A stretch of 64,000 bases of DNA from JBFFMO01 sp041390025. GTDB taxonomy: Bacteria > Myxococcota_A > Bradymonadia > Bradymonadales > Bradymonadaceae. The stretch covers positions 124,001-188,000 of the forward strand of contig JAWKQR010000005.1 in NCBI GenBank assembly GCA_041390025.1, read 5' to 3'. Every line of letters begins with the position of its first letter. The stretch's first letter is position 1. Both the position numbers and the translations under genes were made by a program. Below are positions 55,289 through 64,000 of this stretch, piece by piece. The notes below the pieces were generated by a model that was not told the DNA's origin, ran no database searches, and was given only the letters and a program-made list of their open reading frames with translations.

Positions 55289-57734
55289 TTATTGGACGAG
55301 GACGCGGACCACGCCGTCTTCATCGTCGCCCGGAAGTGAAATGTTTGCGTACAGCGTACCGCCGTCAAGATTGAACGATACGCCGCTCGTGTCTACCTCG
55401 TGTCGCCCTTCGGCGTCATTCCACGTGGACGTCAACACATCGGGTTGTGGGACCCCGTCGAGGTCAAAGATGACCCGAAGCGGGGTTTGGGTGCGGATGT
55501 TTTGTGTCGCGCCCACCATGTCAAACACCGACCAACCGCGCAGGGGATAGGCATCTTGCGGGGTTTTGACCAGCGGCTCGGCGGGATGTTCGAGGCGAAT
55601 CTGAAGCTGGTCGGCGACACGCGTCGCCGTTGCGATGACGTTGGGGCTCGGGACCACAGAAAACGTTCGTGTCACCGCCTCCCACTCACCCGTGGTGGAG
55701 GTGAGCGCTTTGCCCTTGGCGTGAATGCGGTAGGTCCCGGTGGGCAGAGTAGGGGGAACCTGCCACATGAATTGCCAGTCGTGGTCGCGCTCGGCCAGAA
55801 TTTCCTTGGTCGTGGGCGGGTCTGGGCGAAAGACGACGACGGTTTCGAGGTTGGTGCTGTCAATCCATCGCGCAGGGTTGTTGAGGTCCGGTACCGGCAC
55901 AAATGCGCCGGAAACGTCCTGTTTCTCGAGGGTGAAGACCGGTGTCCCAAACACGGGGTCTCCGCCGCCGATGGTGATGTCCAGCACGTTTAGGCGTTCA
56001 ATGGTTTGGGGTGCGTCGTTTCGAACGATGCCCGCGTGGAAGGCTCTTTTCGATGGCGCGCGCGTCGGGACCGATGTCTGGCTGCAGGTTCGGCAGCTCG
56101 TCGTAGTAGACCGGACCGTTGAATCCCTCAAGCATGTCGCGCACGAGCTCCATCTGGCGTCCCACCAAATGGCGCCCTGCCCACGGCCCCCAGATGCTGA
56201 ACTCCGCCTCGTACCCGCCAAGGTACCAATCGTCTGGGTGCGTCAGGTACAGCAGATGGTCCTGACTGTAGCCCACGACCATAACATCGTGTTGGGTGGT
56301 CAGTTCCGCGACCTGTTGCCGGGTGTATTCGGTCAGCGAGTACGTCGGCTCGCCGGGCAACGTCACAAAAAACAATGGCCCGAGCCGCGCGACACTCATG
56401 TAGAGCTGGTTTAACTCGGCGTTTGGCAGGGGAACTTTCAGATTCTCGAAGACGGGGGCAAGGGACACACAACGTTTGAGTTCGCCTTGCTGGCTGCGAT
56501 CTTCGGCGGGGTTGATGTTGCACTGGAGCGTGCCAAATTCGTAAGGTTTCCCAGGGGCTTGGTCGAACTCGCCGGAATCGCCATAGATCCACGCGTGTTT
56601 GATGGCGGCCCGGCGTGAGCGCACCGCCAGGTCGGTCTGCGCGCTGTACGAGAGTCCGTCGAGCGCTGCCGTGATGAGTTGGCCAGCCGCATGACCAAGG
56701 ACACGTTCGCGCTGCTCGTCGCGGTGTCCAAGTTGGTCACCCGCAGGCGCCGCGTCGCCGCCGCCCGCCTGCATAAACATGCCGGTGACAGGCGCGCCAA
56801 AATGGGCGTAAAGCGCCGCTTCGAACTCTTGTTCAAATCCACCCGCCGCGTCGTCCGACAGCAGGGTGTTCGAGGTTCCCAAAATCGTCCCGTGCATCCC
56901 GAAGTTGGCCAAGACTGCCAACGGAACACCGCCGGGCCGACGCACCGAAAACAGGGTCAGGCGAGGATCTTTGCCCCACCGCGGGTCGTTCTCCATCCGG
57001 CGGTCGCGGTAGACGAGGTCTTGGGGATCCCAACCCTCGACGATGGTGTAACCCCACTCCGCATCGGCGAGGTTGTCCATCGCCAGCTTCACAGCATCGG
57101 CCATCTTGGCGGCCAATATGCGGATGATCTCGTCGTCGGACGAATCAATGCCGGCGACCCCAAGCGCGCCGGGAATGCGCCAAAAACGCCCCGGGCCATG
57201 GTGTGTATGGGTCGCCCCCGTGATCACACGACCATCCAGATCGAGCCCGTACCGCGTTTTGAGGTCGGCGAGCATCGTTTGGGTCAGCGAGTCCTCGGAG
57301 AACACCATCGGAAGCTTGAGCAGCACCAAATGTTCGCCGCCGACCTCAAGCGCGATGGCCTTCAGGAAAAGTGCGCCGTGCGTGCCTTGGGATGCGTTAA
57401 AGTATTCGGCCCAAGGCGATTGAAGAGGGCCCGAACGCCCGCCATAACCGCCTTGGGCGATGCCGACAGGTGGGTCGAGCGCTAGCGTCGCGACACCCGC
57501 CCGAAGCGGACCCGCGCTCGGCGCCTGCTCCACGCGGACGTGGGGCGGCGGGTCGGGCTGCATCCAAGGGTCAGGAGCATCCGGCCCCAAATCTTGAACC
57601 CCTTGAAGATCCGGCCCGACATCCGGCTGGGTCGCGTCCAGCCCAACATCAGCCGAGGACGCGGGTGAACTGTCGGAAGAACAATTCGCCAAGAAGAACG
57701 TAATACAAATGACCAACAACCGAGCGGTTTTCAA
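55289..57734 (-). CDS. Neutral/alkaline ceramidase-like lipoprotein (one frame change)
   Basis: A TTG at 57734 with AGGGG upstream starts a lipoprotein signal (KTARLLVICITFFLANC). After an Asp/Pro-rich linker the N-terminal domain reads LRAGVATLALDPPVGIAQGG and GATHTHHGPGRFWRIPG, a zinc-site block of neutral ceramidases. ANFGMHGTILGTSNTLLSDD and MFMQAGGGDAAPAGDQ follow, as does the Tyr region TLPGEPTYSLTEY. The frame changes near 56040; beyond it the C-terminal beta-sandwich (IERLNVLDITIGGGDPVF ...) runs to 55289. The full length is about 815 residues. Neutral ceramidases hydrolyse N-acyl-sphingosine; the natural substrate here may be sphingolipids or other N-acyl amides. Confidence 0.82.
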
Positions 57735-57908
57735 AACAACACCCCTGATTACAACTGGGCACCTTATCGGATAGCGCACGAGATTACTGAACTTCCACGA
57801 GGAAGTCGACGAATGGCCCAAAGTAGAAGGCCGAATCTTCAGCTAGTTTCAGTCGACGTTTTCATGGCCTCGGACGCACGATGCCAAAAATCGCCGCGAG
57901 GAACGTTC

Positions 57909-59714
57909 ATGGACATTACGGGTAAGACGATTGTTTTGACGGGGAAGTTTTCGCAGATTGACCGCAAGGAAGCCGAGCGACTGCTCACCGACATGGGCGC
58001 CCGTTGTTCGAGCTCGGTATCGGCCAAAACCGATATTCTGTTTGCGGGCGAAAAGGCCGGCTCGAAGCTTGCGGCTGCGACAAAGCTCGGTGTCGCCGTT
58101 TTCGGTGAGTCGGATCTGATGGTCGTGCTTGGGCTTGCCGCCGCTGCCGAGGTCGAGGTCGAGGATGCCGATGTCCGCGAACTCTTGTCCCAAGGCAAGG
58201 CCGCCTGGCTTAGCAACACGCCACACTCCACGGACGTTGTGACCTTCGGCATGTCCCACAGCGGGGAGTATTTTGCCACGGGTGCGTGGTGCGGTGATGA
58301 CTACGATGCTGGTGGGTCGTTGGCGATCTGGGAGACGGCCACAGGCCGTTGCGTCAATGTGTATCCGCGTATTCAAGGCGGCGCGGGCTGGCCCGATTAC
58401 GGCGGCTGCATCCAGTGGTCGCACGACGATCTTCGTGTGGGTTTGGCGTTTGACACGAACGGCGTTGGCTACGTGGACCCGTTTGGAAACACCCCCGAAG
58501 TGCAGAATTTTGTCTACGCGACCGACGGTTTGAGTCGACCACCAGGGTGGTGTTGGGCGCCGGATTCTGCGCGTGTGTTTGTCTCGTGCTGGGGTTGGCG
58601 AGAGTCGTCGTTGGCTGGAGCCATTGGTGCGCCATCGGCGTACGGTTCGAAACCCGTGTACATGGAAAAAACCGGCCAAGAGGAGTCTGATGCCGACGCG
58701 CTTCAACCATTTGTCAGCATGGTCTGGTCGGACGATGGCCGCGTCGTCGGTTACAGCAGGCACGGGGACGTCTACGCGATCGACACGACGTCACGAAAGC
58801 TCGTGTGGCAAACAAAGATCGCGGGCCCTGTCGCGATCTGCCCGGATGGAAGTCTCGTGGCCTGCCACGACCGCGGCCTGAAGTGGCTCGACGGAAAAAC
58901 CGGTGAGGTTGTCGCGGAGCCCAAGTTTGTGGGAGGCGGTGACCTTGTTTTTTCCGCCGATGGGCAGTTCCTATTGGATGTTTGCCATGCCGAAAACAAG
59001 AATCACGTGACGCCATGTGTGCGCGTTTACAAGGGTTTTGAACTCATCTCCGTCCTCGATTGCGAGCCTGCGGTTAGCGATTCTTGGCGACTTGAGAACG
59101 TACAGGCCAAAATGTCGTTGGACGGAACCCTCGTCGCTGTTATCTGCGCCGATGGCGTACTTCGTGTGTTCACAGTGGCCGACGAAAAAGAAGTGTTTTC
59201 GATGCCTGCGCAAGGCGCCACTGACGTCTTTTTTGCCGCGGACAATCGAATTGTCCTCGCGAGCGACGAACGACTCGCCTTTGTTCAGCCGAGCGGCGAG
59301 TTGCTGATTGCCCACGCCCTCAAGGAGTTTCCGGCAGAGGATCCACTGACCGAAAAACTACCCGGTTCGAACCTGTGTGCGTTCGTCAACGGTGAGCGTT
59401 GGGGCTACGCCACGGGCGCACTTGTTGTGGCCGGATCGGATCCAGAAAATCTCGTGCAAGCAGTGGTAGGTCGTCGCAGGGCTTATCCCCCGAGTGTCGT
59501 GGGGGCCACCATCTACCCATCGTTGGCCGACGCGGTTGCGGCCCATCCCAAAGCCTTCGCCAAACCGGTTCGGGATTTGGTGCAAAAGGCGAAACCCTCA
59601 AAGGCGAAGGCCTCGAAATTTCCGCCCCCGAACACGCATGCCGCGCGCGACGTCGAGGACTACCTTTTGGCTCAACTTCGTGACCAAGACCTCAAGCTAC
59701 AGCTCCGCCTATAG
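57909..59714 (+). CDS. BRCT domain fused to a beta-propeller
   Basis: It has 601 residues from an ATG with GAGGAA upstream. Residues 1-75 are a BRCT domain: MDITGKTIVLTGKFSQIDRK with AERLLTDMGARCSSSVSAKT and DILFAGEKAGSKLAAA, close to the DNA ligase/RFC type. About 450 residues of WD40-like or propeller strands follow (VVTFGMSHSGEYFATGAWCG, CIQWSHDDLRVGLAFDTNGV, SMVWSDDGRVVGYSRHGDV, AICPDGSLVACHDRGLKW). A Lys-rich linker and a helical end close the protein. No signal peptide is present, so it should be cytoplasmic. The function is unknown. The next gene overlaps its end by 35 bp. Confidence 0.85.
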   Translation: MDITGKTIVLTGKFSQIDRKEAERLLTDMGARCSSSVSAKTDILFAGEKAGSKLAAATKLGVAVFGESDLMVVLGLAAAAEVEVEDADVRELLSQGKAAWLSNTPHSTDVVTFGMSHSGEYFATGAWCGDDYDAGGSLAIWETATGRCVNVYPRIQGGAGWPDYGGCIQWSHDDLRVGLAFDTNGVGYVDPFGNTPEVQNFVYATDGLSRPPGWCWAPDSARVFVSCWGWRESSLAGAIGAPSAYGSKPVYMEKTGQEESDADALQPFVSMVWSDDGRVVGYSRHGDVYAIDTTSRKLVWQTKIAGPVAICPDGSLVACHDRGLKWLDGKTGEVVAEPKFVGGGDLVFSADGQFLLDVCHAENKNHVTPCVRVYKGFELISVLDCEPAVSDSWRLENVQAKMSLDGTLVAVICADGVLRVFTVADEKEVFSMPAQGATDVFFAADNRIVLASDERLAFVQPSGELLIAHALKEFPAEDPLTEKLPGSNLCAFVNGERWGYATGALVVAGSDPENLVQAVVGRRRAYPPSVVGATIYPSLADAVAAHPKAFAKPVRDLVQKAKPSKAKASKFPPPNTHAARDVEDYLLAQLRDQDLKLQLRL

Positions 59715-61085
59715 GGCCGAAGTCGCGATCCACCGAATTTTGCACGCCGATGTGGAGGGTGCGCGTGCCGCGCTCAAGGACTGCGGGAGCGACGCGCGGA
59801 CAGGCCTGGTCCTGGCGCATGTCGCTGCCTACGCGGCTCGTACCGGCGACCTTGAGTTCGCGCACGCGCTGATTGACCAAGCTGAACGGTGCAGCACCGA
59901 TGATTCCGCGTCCTACATTCAGTGCCGTCGCAACTTCATCGTGGTTGCCAAACGATTGATGGGGGAAGCGTGTGATGAGGCCATCGGTTTGGAGTTCGCC
60001 CAAGGTGAATGGGAGAATCAGTCGCTGATTGCGGACACGGCGGTAGCCCATCTTTTCTTGGGAGAGATATCCGAAGCGTTTGCACAGATTCACACGGCGA
60101 AGAGTGGCATCTGGTGGCACGACATCGCTGAGTTCATCGTCCAACTTTTTCAGACCGACGATCTGGAGGTGTTGCGTCGTTTTGCCGGCGACTTCAAAGG
60201 CAGCGAACACATTCAACACTTTGACGTCCTCGAAGCGGCTCGTGTCGCGTTTGCTGGAGCTCGATGCGCCCGAAGACGCGCTCGAATCGCTTGAGGCGTT
60301 TTCAAAGCTTTCGGTTTCTGAGCAGGCCACGCGAATTGTCGAACACGTCGCGTCGCGAGGTGACTCAGCGCAATTCGAGGCCTTCGCACAAAAAGTCCGA
60401 GCCCAATTCCAAAATGATCTTTCGGTGCTTTCGGCGCTGCTCGTTGCGCACAACCGGCTGTCTGGGGCTGACAGCCACCGTCGAATACTGGACTTCCTTG
60501 TGTCCGCGCAGAGCTCTGGAACCATAAGCCCATGGAATCTTACTGGAATGATAAAACACCTCGTTTTGGCGTTCCAAGAGGCCGGGCTGGAGCTTGAGCC
60601 GCTGCTTGCGCTCACGCGCGTCAAAGATGGCCCACACTGGGCTTACATCTGGGCAGCTCTGCCGGAGGGCGATGCCAACGAATCCGAGGCACGCACGCGC
60701 ACATTGGCGTCGTATGATTTCATGGGTTCGCAAAGCTCGTTCGAGGCCCTTCGTGCGACGCCAGATCGGTTCGAGGCCTTGTTTGAACGCGGGCTCGGCG
60801 GTCGCAGGCCGCGACCGCTACAACTTGGGGTATCTGGTCGAATCCATGTGTGGTGTGGGCGATTTTGAACGGGCGCACGTCGCTCGGATGAAGATCGCCA
60901 AAAGCGCTCGTGCCATGGCCACCGAGACGATGGTTTATGGTCTTCTGGCGGCGGGGGAGTTCACCGCGGCGCTGGACCTGGCGGCCGAGCTAGACCACGG
61001 TTTTGGCTCATGTGGGCGAGAATACACGCTGATGCGCGGGCTCGTGCGCGGCCCGTGGAATACGGGCATCGAACCTCTCGGGTGA
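59680..61085 (+). CDS. Helical-repeat (TPR/HEAT-like) protein (two frame changes)
   Basis: A GTG at 59680 overlapping the BRCT-propeller gene is the likely start. Read across frames (changes near 60240 and 60805) the product of about 467 residues is a series of helix pairs: AARTGDLEFAHALIDQAERC, ADTAVAHLFLGEISEAFAQI, ALESLEAFSKLSVSEQATRI, ARMKIAKSARAMATETMVYG and LLAAGEFTAALDLAAELD. This rhythm suggests TPR- or SEL1-like repeats, hence a scaffold. The overlap suggests it works with the BRCT-propeller protein. No catalytic motif is seen. Confidence 0.65.
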
Positions 61086-61093
61086 TGTGAAGC

Positions 61094-62591
61094 CTACGGC
61101 TGGCAGGCCGCCCGTCTCGTGGCCGTCATCGCCGTGATGCGCGGATCCGTGATGGCACCGCCCGTAAACGAAAGCGAGGTCGGCGTCAGAGTGACCGGTT
61201 CAAAGTCCGAGGCAAGCACGGGGCCGGTGCTGACGTCTTCGGCCGTCGCCGAGCACAGCGACTGGGGTGTGAGCGAAAACGGAAGGTCCACAAACGAATC
61301 CGAGGTGGACTGGAACACGGTGCGTGGCTGTCCGGCGACCTCAAAGAGCGGCGTCGAGAGGAAGGTCGCTCTGAGCTGAGGCTCAAGCGGCAGTCGTTTT
61401 GCGTTGTTGCCGTCCCACGTCAACAACATCCCCGAACGGTTGGCCCGTACGCCGCTACAACGTGGCGCTGGTCACCAAGTTTGATGTTGGTTGCCGACCC
61501 ACCGGTTTGGAAGCGAACGCCCGACACGGAGCGGTCCGCGGCAAACCGTGCGATGGCCGGCTGTGTTCCGTTGCCGACTCCCAACGCCCGCCGGCCACGA
61601 GAACGCTGTTTCCTTCGCGCAAAGCCGCGGTGGCGTCCGTGTTGTCGGCCGTGCCGCGTCGCGCCCAAGCGACCGCGCCATCGCTCACGGCAGCGACGAG
61701 CGCACGGCGTGTTCCGTTTCGTACGCCCGTGTTTCCGACCACGACGACCTGATTGCCCGCGACGGCGCCGTCAAAGAAAACGTCGTCGGCTCCGGTCTCA
61801 AAACGTGTTGCCCACAGCACTTGCAGGTTCTGGTCGAAGGCCACCACGAGCCCGTCGCGGTTGTCGCCGGTGCCGGCTTCTCCCACGCCGATCCACGCGG
61901 CGAGTTGTCCGCCGTCAAAAAGCCCGTACAAGAGCTCATCGCCGGTCGTGCCCCAGTTGAACGCCTCGCCAAACCCGGCTGTGGTCACACGCACCAACAA
62001 GGCGTCGTTGTTGTTTTGATTACCCACCGAGTACCCGCGCGAAACGCCACCGAGCAGCACATCGTTTCCGCGTCGCGCCACGGCCATGAACTGGTCGTTT
62101 GATGGGTCGCCAAAACGTGACGCCCAAACGACGTTTCCCGCGGGGTCGTAGTGGACGGCCACGGCTTCGCGACTTTCGTTCGCGACGAAGTTGTCAGGTG
62201 TGGTGCCGACCGCGATGGCCCCGCCGCCAAGGCGATCCGCGTCCCGAAAAATGAACGGCACGCTCGCCTCGAACAATGTGCTGTTGTCCACGGGCGTAAA
62301 CACCACGTCCATGTCCATCTGGGCATCGGCCATTGCGTCTGGTCCCATGTCGGGCACAGAAACGTCGGGGGCCGCGTCGGCCTCGGCCTCGGCGTCTTGC
62401 GATGCGTCGGCGGTGGAGGTGTTCCCTTCATCCACGGCAGCGTCGTTAAGCCCTGAGTCGTCGCAGGACGAGCCGGTGCAAGGCTGGACGTCGGCGCACG
62501 AAACGCCGACACACGCGGGTTTGTCGTCGCTACAGCTCGCTGTGAATACCGCGACCAAGAGTGTCGCGGCGGCAAATCTTCCAAATGTCAT
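61094..62591 (-). CDS. Lipoprotein with SBBP-like beta-propeller (two frame changes)
   Basis: MTFGRFAAATLLVAVFTASC places the lipidated Cys at residue 20. A Cys-rich stretch and an Asp/Ala linker follow, then repeated blades of the pattern W-SRFG-----DQFMAVARRGNDVLLGG-S-G (for example VVWASRFGDPSNDQFMAVAR, VLWATRFETGADDVFFDGAV, AWARRGTADNTDATAALREG). The frame changes near 61560 and 61440. The C-terminus FLSTPLFEVAGQPRTVFQ ... TATRRAACQP ends at 61094, 8 bp from the convergent helical-repeat gene. About 499 residues. The function is unknown. Confidence 0.75.
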
Positions 62592-62736
62592 CTTCTTGGC
62601 CTGCAATGTGTTGAAATCAGGCCGGGAATGTATCATGCCGTCCCAAAAAAGGGAGTCTTGCCGCCGCGGAGTTCTCAGGAATTTTCAGTCGCAACCCCAC
62701 AGCTGTTTCGCCAAGGTGCGGTGGACAGGAGAACGC

Positions 62737-63693
62737 ATGAAGATTTGGTGGCTGATTGTGATGTTGGTGGCGGCGTGTGGAGATTGTGACACCGCGGATG
62801 CACCGTTTTCTGGGGATGCTGGGACGACGGATGCTGCGACCGACGCCCAATCGGCCCAAGATGCCGCGTCAGAGGTCAATGATGCCGCGCCCGACTCGGC
62901 CACAGACGCCCAAACCTTCGATTTCGGTGTGGATGCGACGTCAGAAGACGTGTCGTTGGATGCGATGAACGATGGCTCGAACGACGCGGAGCAAGACGCG
63001 GCGCCCGACCTCCCTGGATACGTCTGCGGCGATGGGGTCGTCGAAGGCCCCGAGACGTGCGACGACGCGGTCACCGCCGATTGCCTTGGCACACATGATG
63101 GCGGGGATGGAGCCTGCCTGCCCGGTACATCCTGCTCCGCGGGATTTCAGTGGAATGGTGCCGTCTGCGTGACCACCAACACCACGGGGCTGACCGAGCC
63201 ATGCAGCAACGGCAGCGGTTACACAGTTTTTCGGTTTCACTACGACAATGGGTCGACCAGCGCGCGAATCGACGTGTGGGACGCCACGTGTTCGTATTCG
63301 TTCGCGCCGAGCTCCATCTGCAATGTTCGTGAGGTTTATCCCGGCTTTGGCGACATCAGCCGCACGTCCGAAGGCTACCCGATTGTGACGTCGTCGCACT
63401 ACATTCGTGCCCGATTTAGCGTGACAGGGCTGAACTTTTCGCAGGCGAATCTTTACGTCCAAGCCCGATCCTATGCGACGTCTTCGAGCTCCTCCGTTCG
63501 GGCTTGGTCACCGATTTATGGCGAGGTGGTTTCGGGGCTCGTGGACAACGATTTTGTCTACGACTGGTACGAGATCCCGTGGACCGGCATGCTCGATCCA
63601 AGCGACAGTCCAAGCCTGACAGCGATTCAGCTCTACGCCTACCAAGGGTCGGGCAGTGTGGCGATCAAAGCCGTTGAGCTGTGTGTCCAGTAG
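62737..63693 (+). CDS. Lipoprotein with long acidic linker
   Basis: It has 318 residues. MKIWWLIVMLVAACGDC has the lipid-site Cys14, with an AGGAG site before the ATG. About 80 residues of Asp/Ala/Ser-rich linker follow, then a short Cys-containing module (CGDGVVEGPETCDDAVTADC, like the DUF4215/Myxococcus Cys-rich repeat). The end is a beta-sandwich domain (YTVFRFHYDNGSTSARIDVW, SHYIRARFSVTGLNFSQANL). It is probably displayed at the cell surface. It is divergent from the propeller lipoprotein gene (145-bp intergenic region). Confidence 0.78.
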   Translation: MKIWWLIVMLVAACGDCDTADAPFSGDAGTTDAATDAQSAQDAASEVNDAAPDSATDAQTFDFGVDATSEDVSLDAMNDGSNDAEQDAAPDLPGYVCGDGVVEGPETCDDAVTADCLGTHDGGDGACLPGTSCSAGFQWNGAVCVTTNTTGLTEPCSNGSGYTVFRFHYDNGSTSARIDVWDATCSYSFAPSSICNVREVYPGFGDISRTSEGYPIVTSSHYIRARFSVTGLNFSQANLYVQARSYATSSSSSVRAWSPIYGEVVSGLVDNDFVYDWYEIPWTGMLDPSDSPSLTAIQLYAYQGSGSVAIKAVELCVQ

Positions 63694-63762
63694 ACGTGTA
63701 AGGGGATGTAAGTGTGTTTGGGCGACCGCCCTGATACACTGACCTCACATCACGGAGGTCGC

Positions 63763-64000
63763 ATGTCTGTTCGTTTGCTCTGGGTTTTCTTTGTGGTTTT
63801 GGCCGCGTGTGGTGACGCCGAAACGGTCACTATCAGCCCACCAACAAACAATGACAACGACAGCGACGTGTCTGTCGCGGTCGATGCCGGCTCGGATCTG
63901 TCTGAGAACCCAGATGTGGCGACCGCGCCGACACTCTGCGGCTGCTTCGAACTCGATGGAACCTACTGCAGCGCGACCGCCCAAGCACTCGCCGTCGAAG
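63763..64000 (+). CDS. Lipoprotein, partial (cut by the right window edge)
   Basis: The ATG at 63763 has a perfect GGAGGT site 4 bp upstream. MSVRLLWVFFVVLAACGD carries the lipobox Cys at residue 16, followed by a Thr/Asn/Asp-rich linker (PPTNNDNDSDVSVAVDAGSD) and the beginning of a Cys-containing domain (TLCGCFELDGTYCSA). Only 79 residues are in the window. It follows the preceding lipoprotein gene by 69 bp and is probably part of the same group. Confidence 0.75.
   Translation, partial: MSVRLLWVFFVVLAACGDAETVTISPPTNNDNDSDVSVAVDAGSDLSENPDVATAPTLCGCFELDGTYCSATAQALAVE

Overview
The window looks like chromosomal DNA from a GC-rich, Gram-negative delta-proteobacterial-type bacterium of the Myxococcota / Bradymonadia kind. 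This is an inference from gene content, not from a marker gene. Thirteen predicted lipoproteins have a lipobox Cys, and most of those are followed by an Asp/Ala/Ser-rich linker. There is a Ser/Thr kinase fused to a beta-propeller, an FHA protein, many two-component proteins with HDOD/FIST domains, a monomeric isocitrate dehydrogenase and a eukaryote/archaea-like prolyl-tRNA synthetase. No rRNA, tRNA, CRISPR array, phage or transposase gene was seen.

Layout. 0-6.5 kb: end of a lipoprotein, a membrane-embedded spermidine-synthase-like protein, and an FHA + Ser/Thr-kinase/propeller pair. 6.5-7.3 kb: a tiny Cys-rich protein and a repeat block (14-bp G/T tandem repeat, then palindromes). 7.3-9.6 kb: a divergent HemF-like oxidase translationally coupled to a propeller lipoprotein. 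9.7-15.7 kb: a six-gene signalling operon (FIST sensor, triple-PAS histidine kinase, two response regulators with HDOD/HD-like output, two tiny membrane proteins). 15.9-18.3 kb: DUF808 and AEC membrane proteins and a second palindromic repeat array. 18.4-22.9 kb: Cys-rich lipoprotein, FAAH-like amidase, isocitrate dehydrogenase. 23-29.5 kb: an ABC exporter operon (ATPase, two FtsX-type permeases, LolA-like carrier, outer-membrane barrel) cut by a 3.98-kb inversion. 29.5-31.1 kb: a macro-like/SIR2 protein resembling defence NADases. 31.1-40.7 kb: a sensor kinase, an NtrC-type activator and, behind a sigma-54 promoter, a CusCBA-type heavy-metal RND pump. 40.7-42.8 kb: an arsenic operon (arsR, arsC-VOC fusion, arsH) with a clear operator. 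43-64 kb: housekeeping genes (proS, cysK, OsmC, PhnA, glutathione peroxidase), secreted hydrolases including a neutral-ceramidase-like lipoprotein, a BRCT-propeller protein with a helical-repeat neighbour, and many surface lipoproteins.

How the genes work together. The metal region reads as one circuit: periplasmic sensor kinase, sigma-54 activator, palindromic upstream site, sigma-54 promoter, tripartite pump. The arsenic operon is self-regulated by ArsR but has no efflux pump in the window. The exporter genes form one contiguous operon only after the 24.03-28.01 kb segment is flipped back. Both interrupted genes are then rejoined exactly in frame.

Quality caveat. About fifteen genes, including conserved ones such as icd, hemF and arsR, carry one or more single-base frame changes, while long genes such as the 3.5-kb RND pump gene are intact. 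This pattern fits indel errors of a long-read assembly better than genuine pseudogenes. Such genes are annotated over their full apparent extent and the frame changes are noted.
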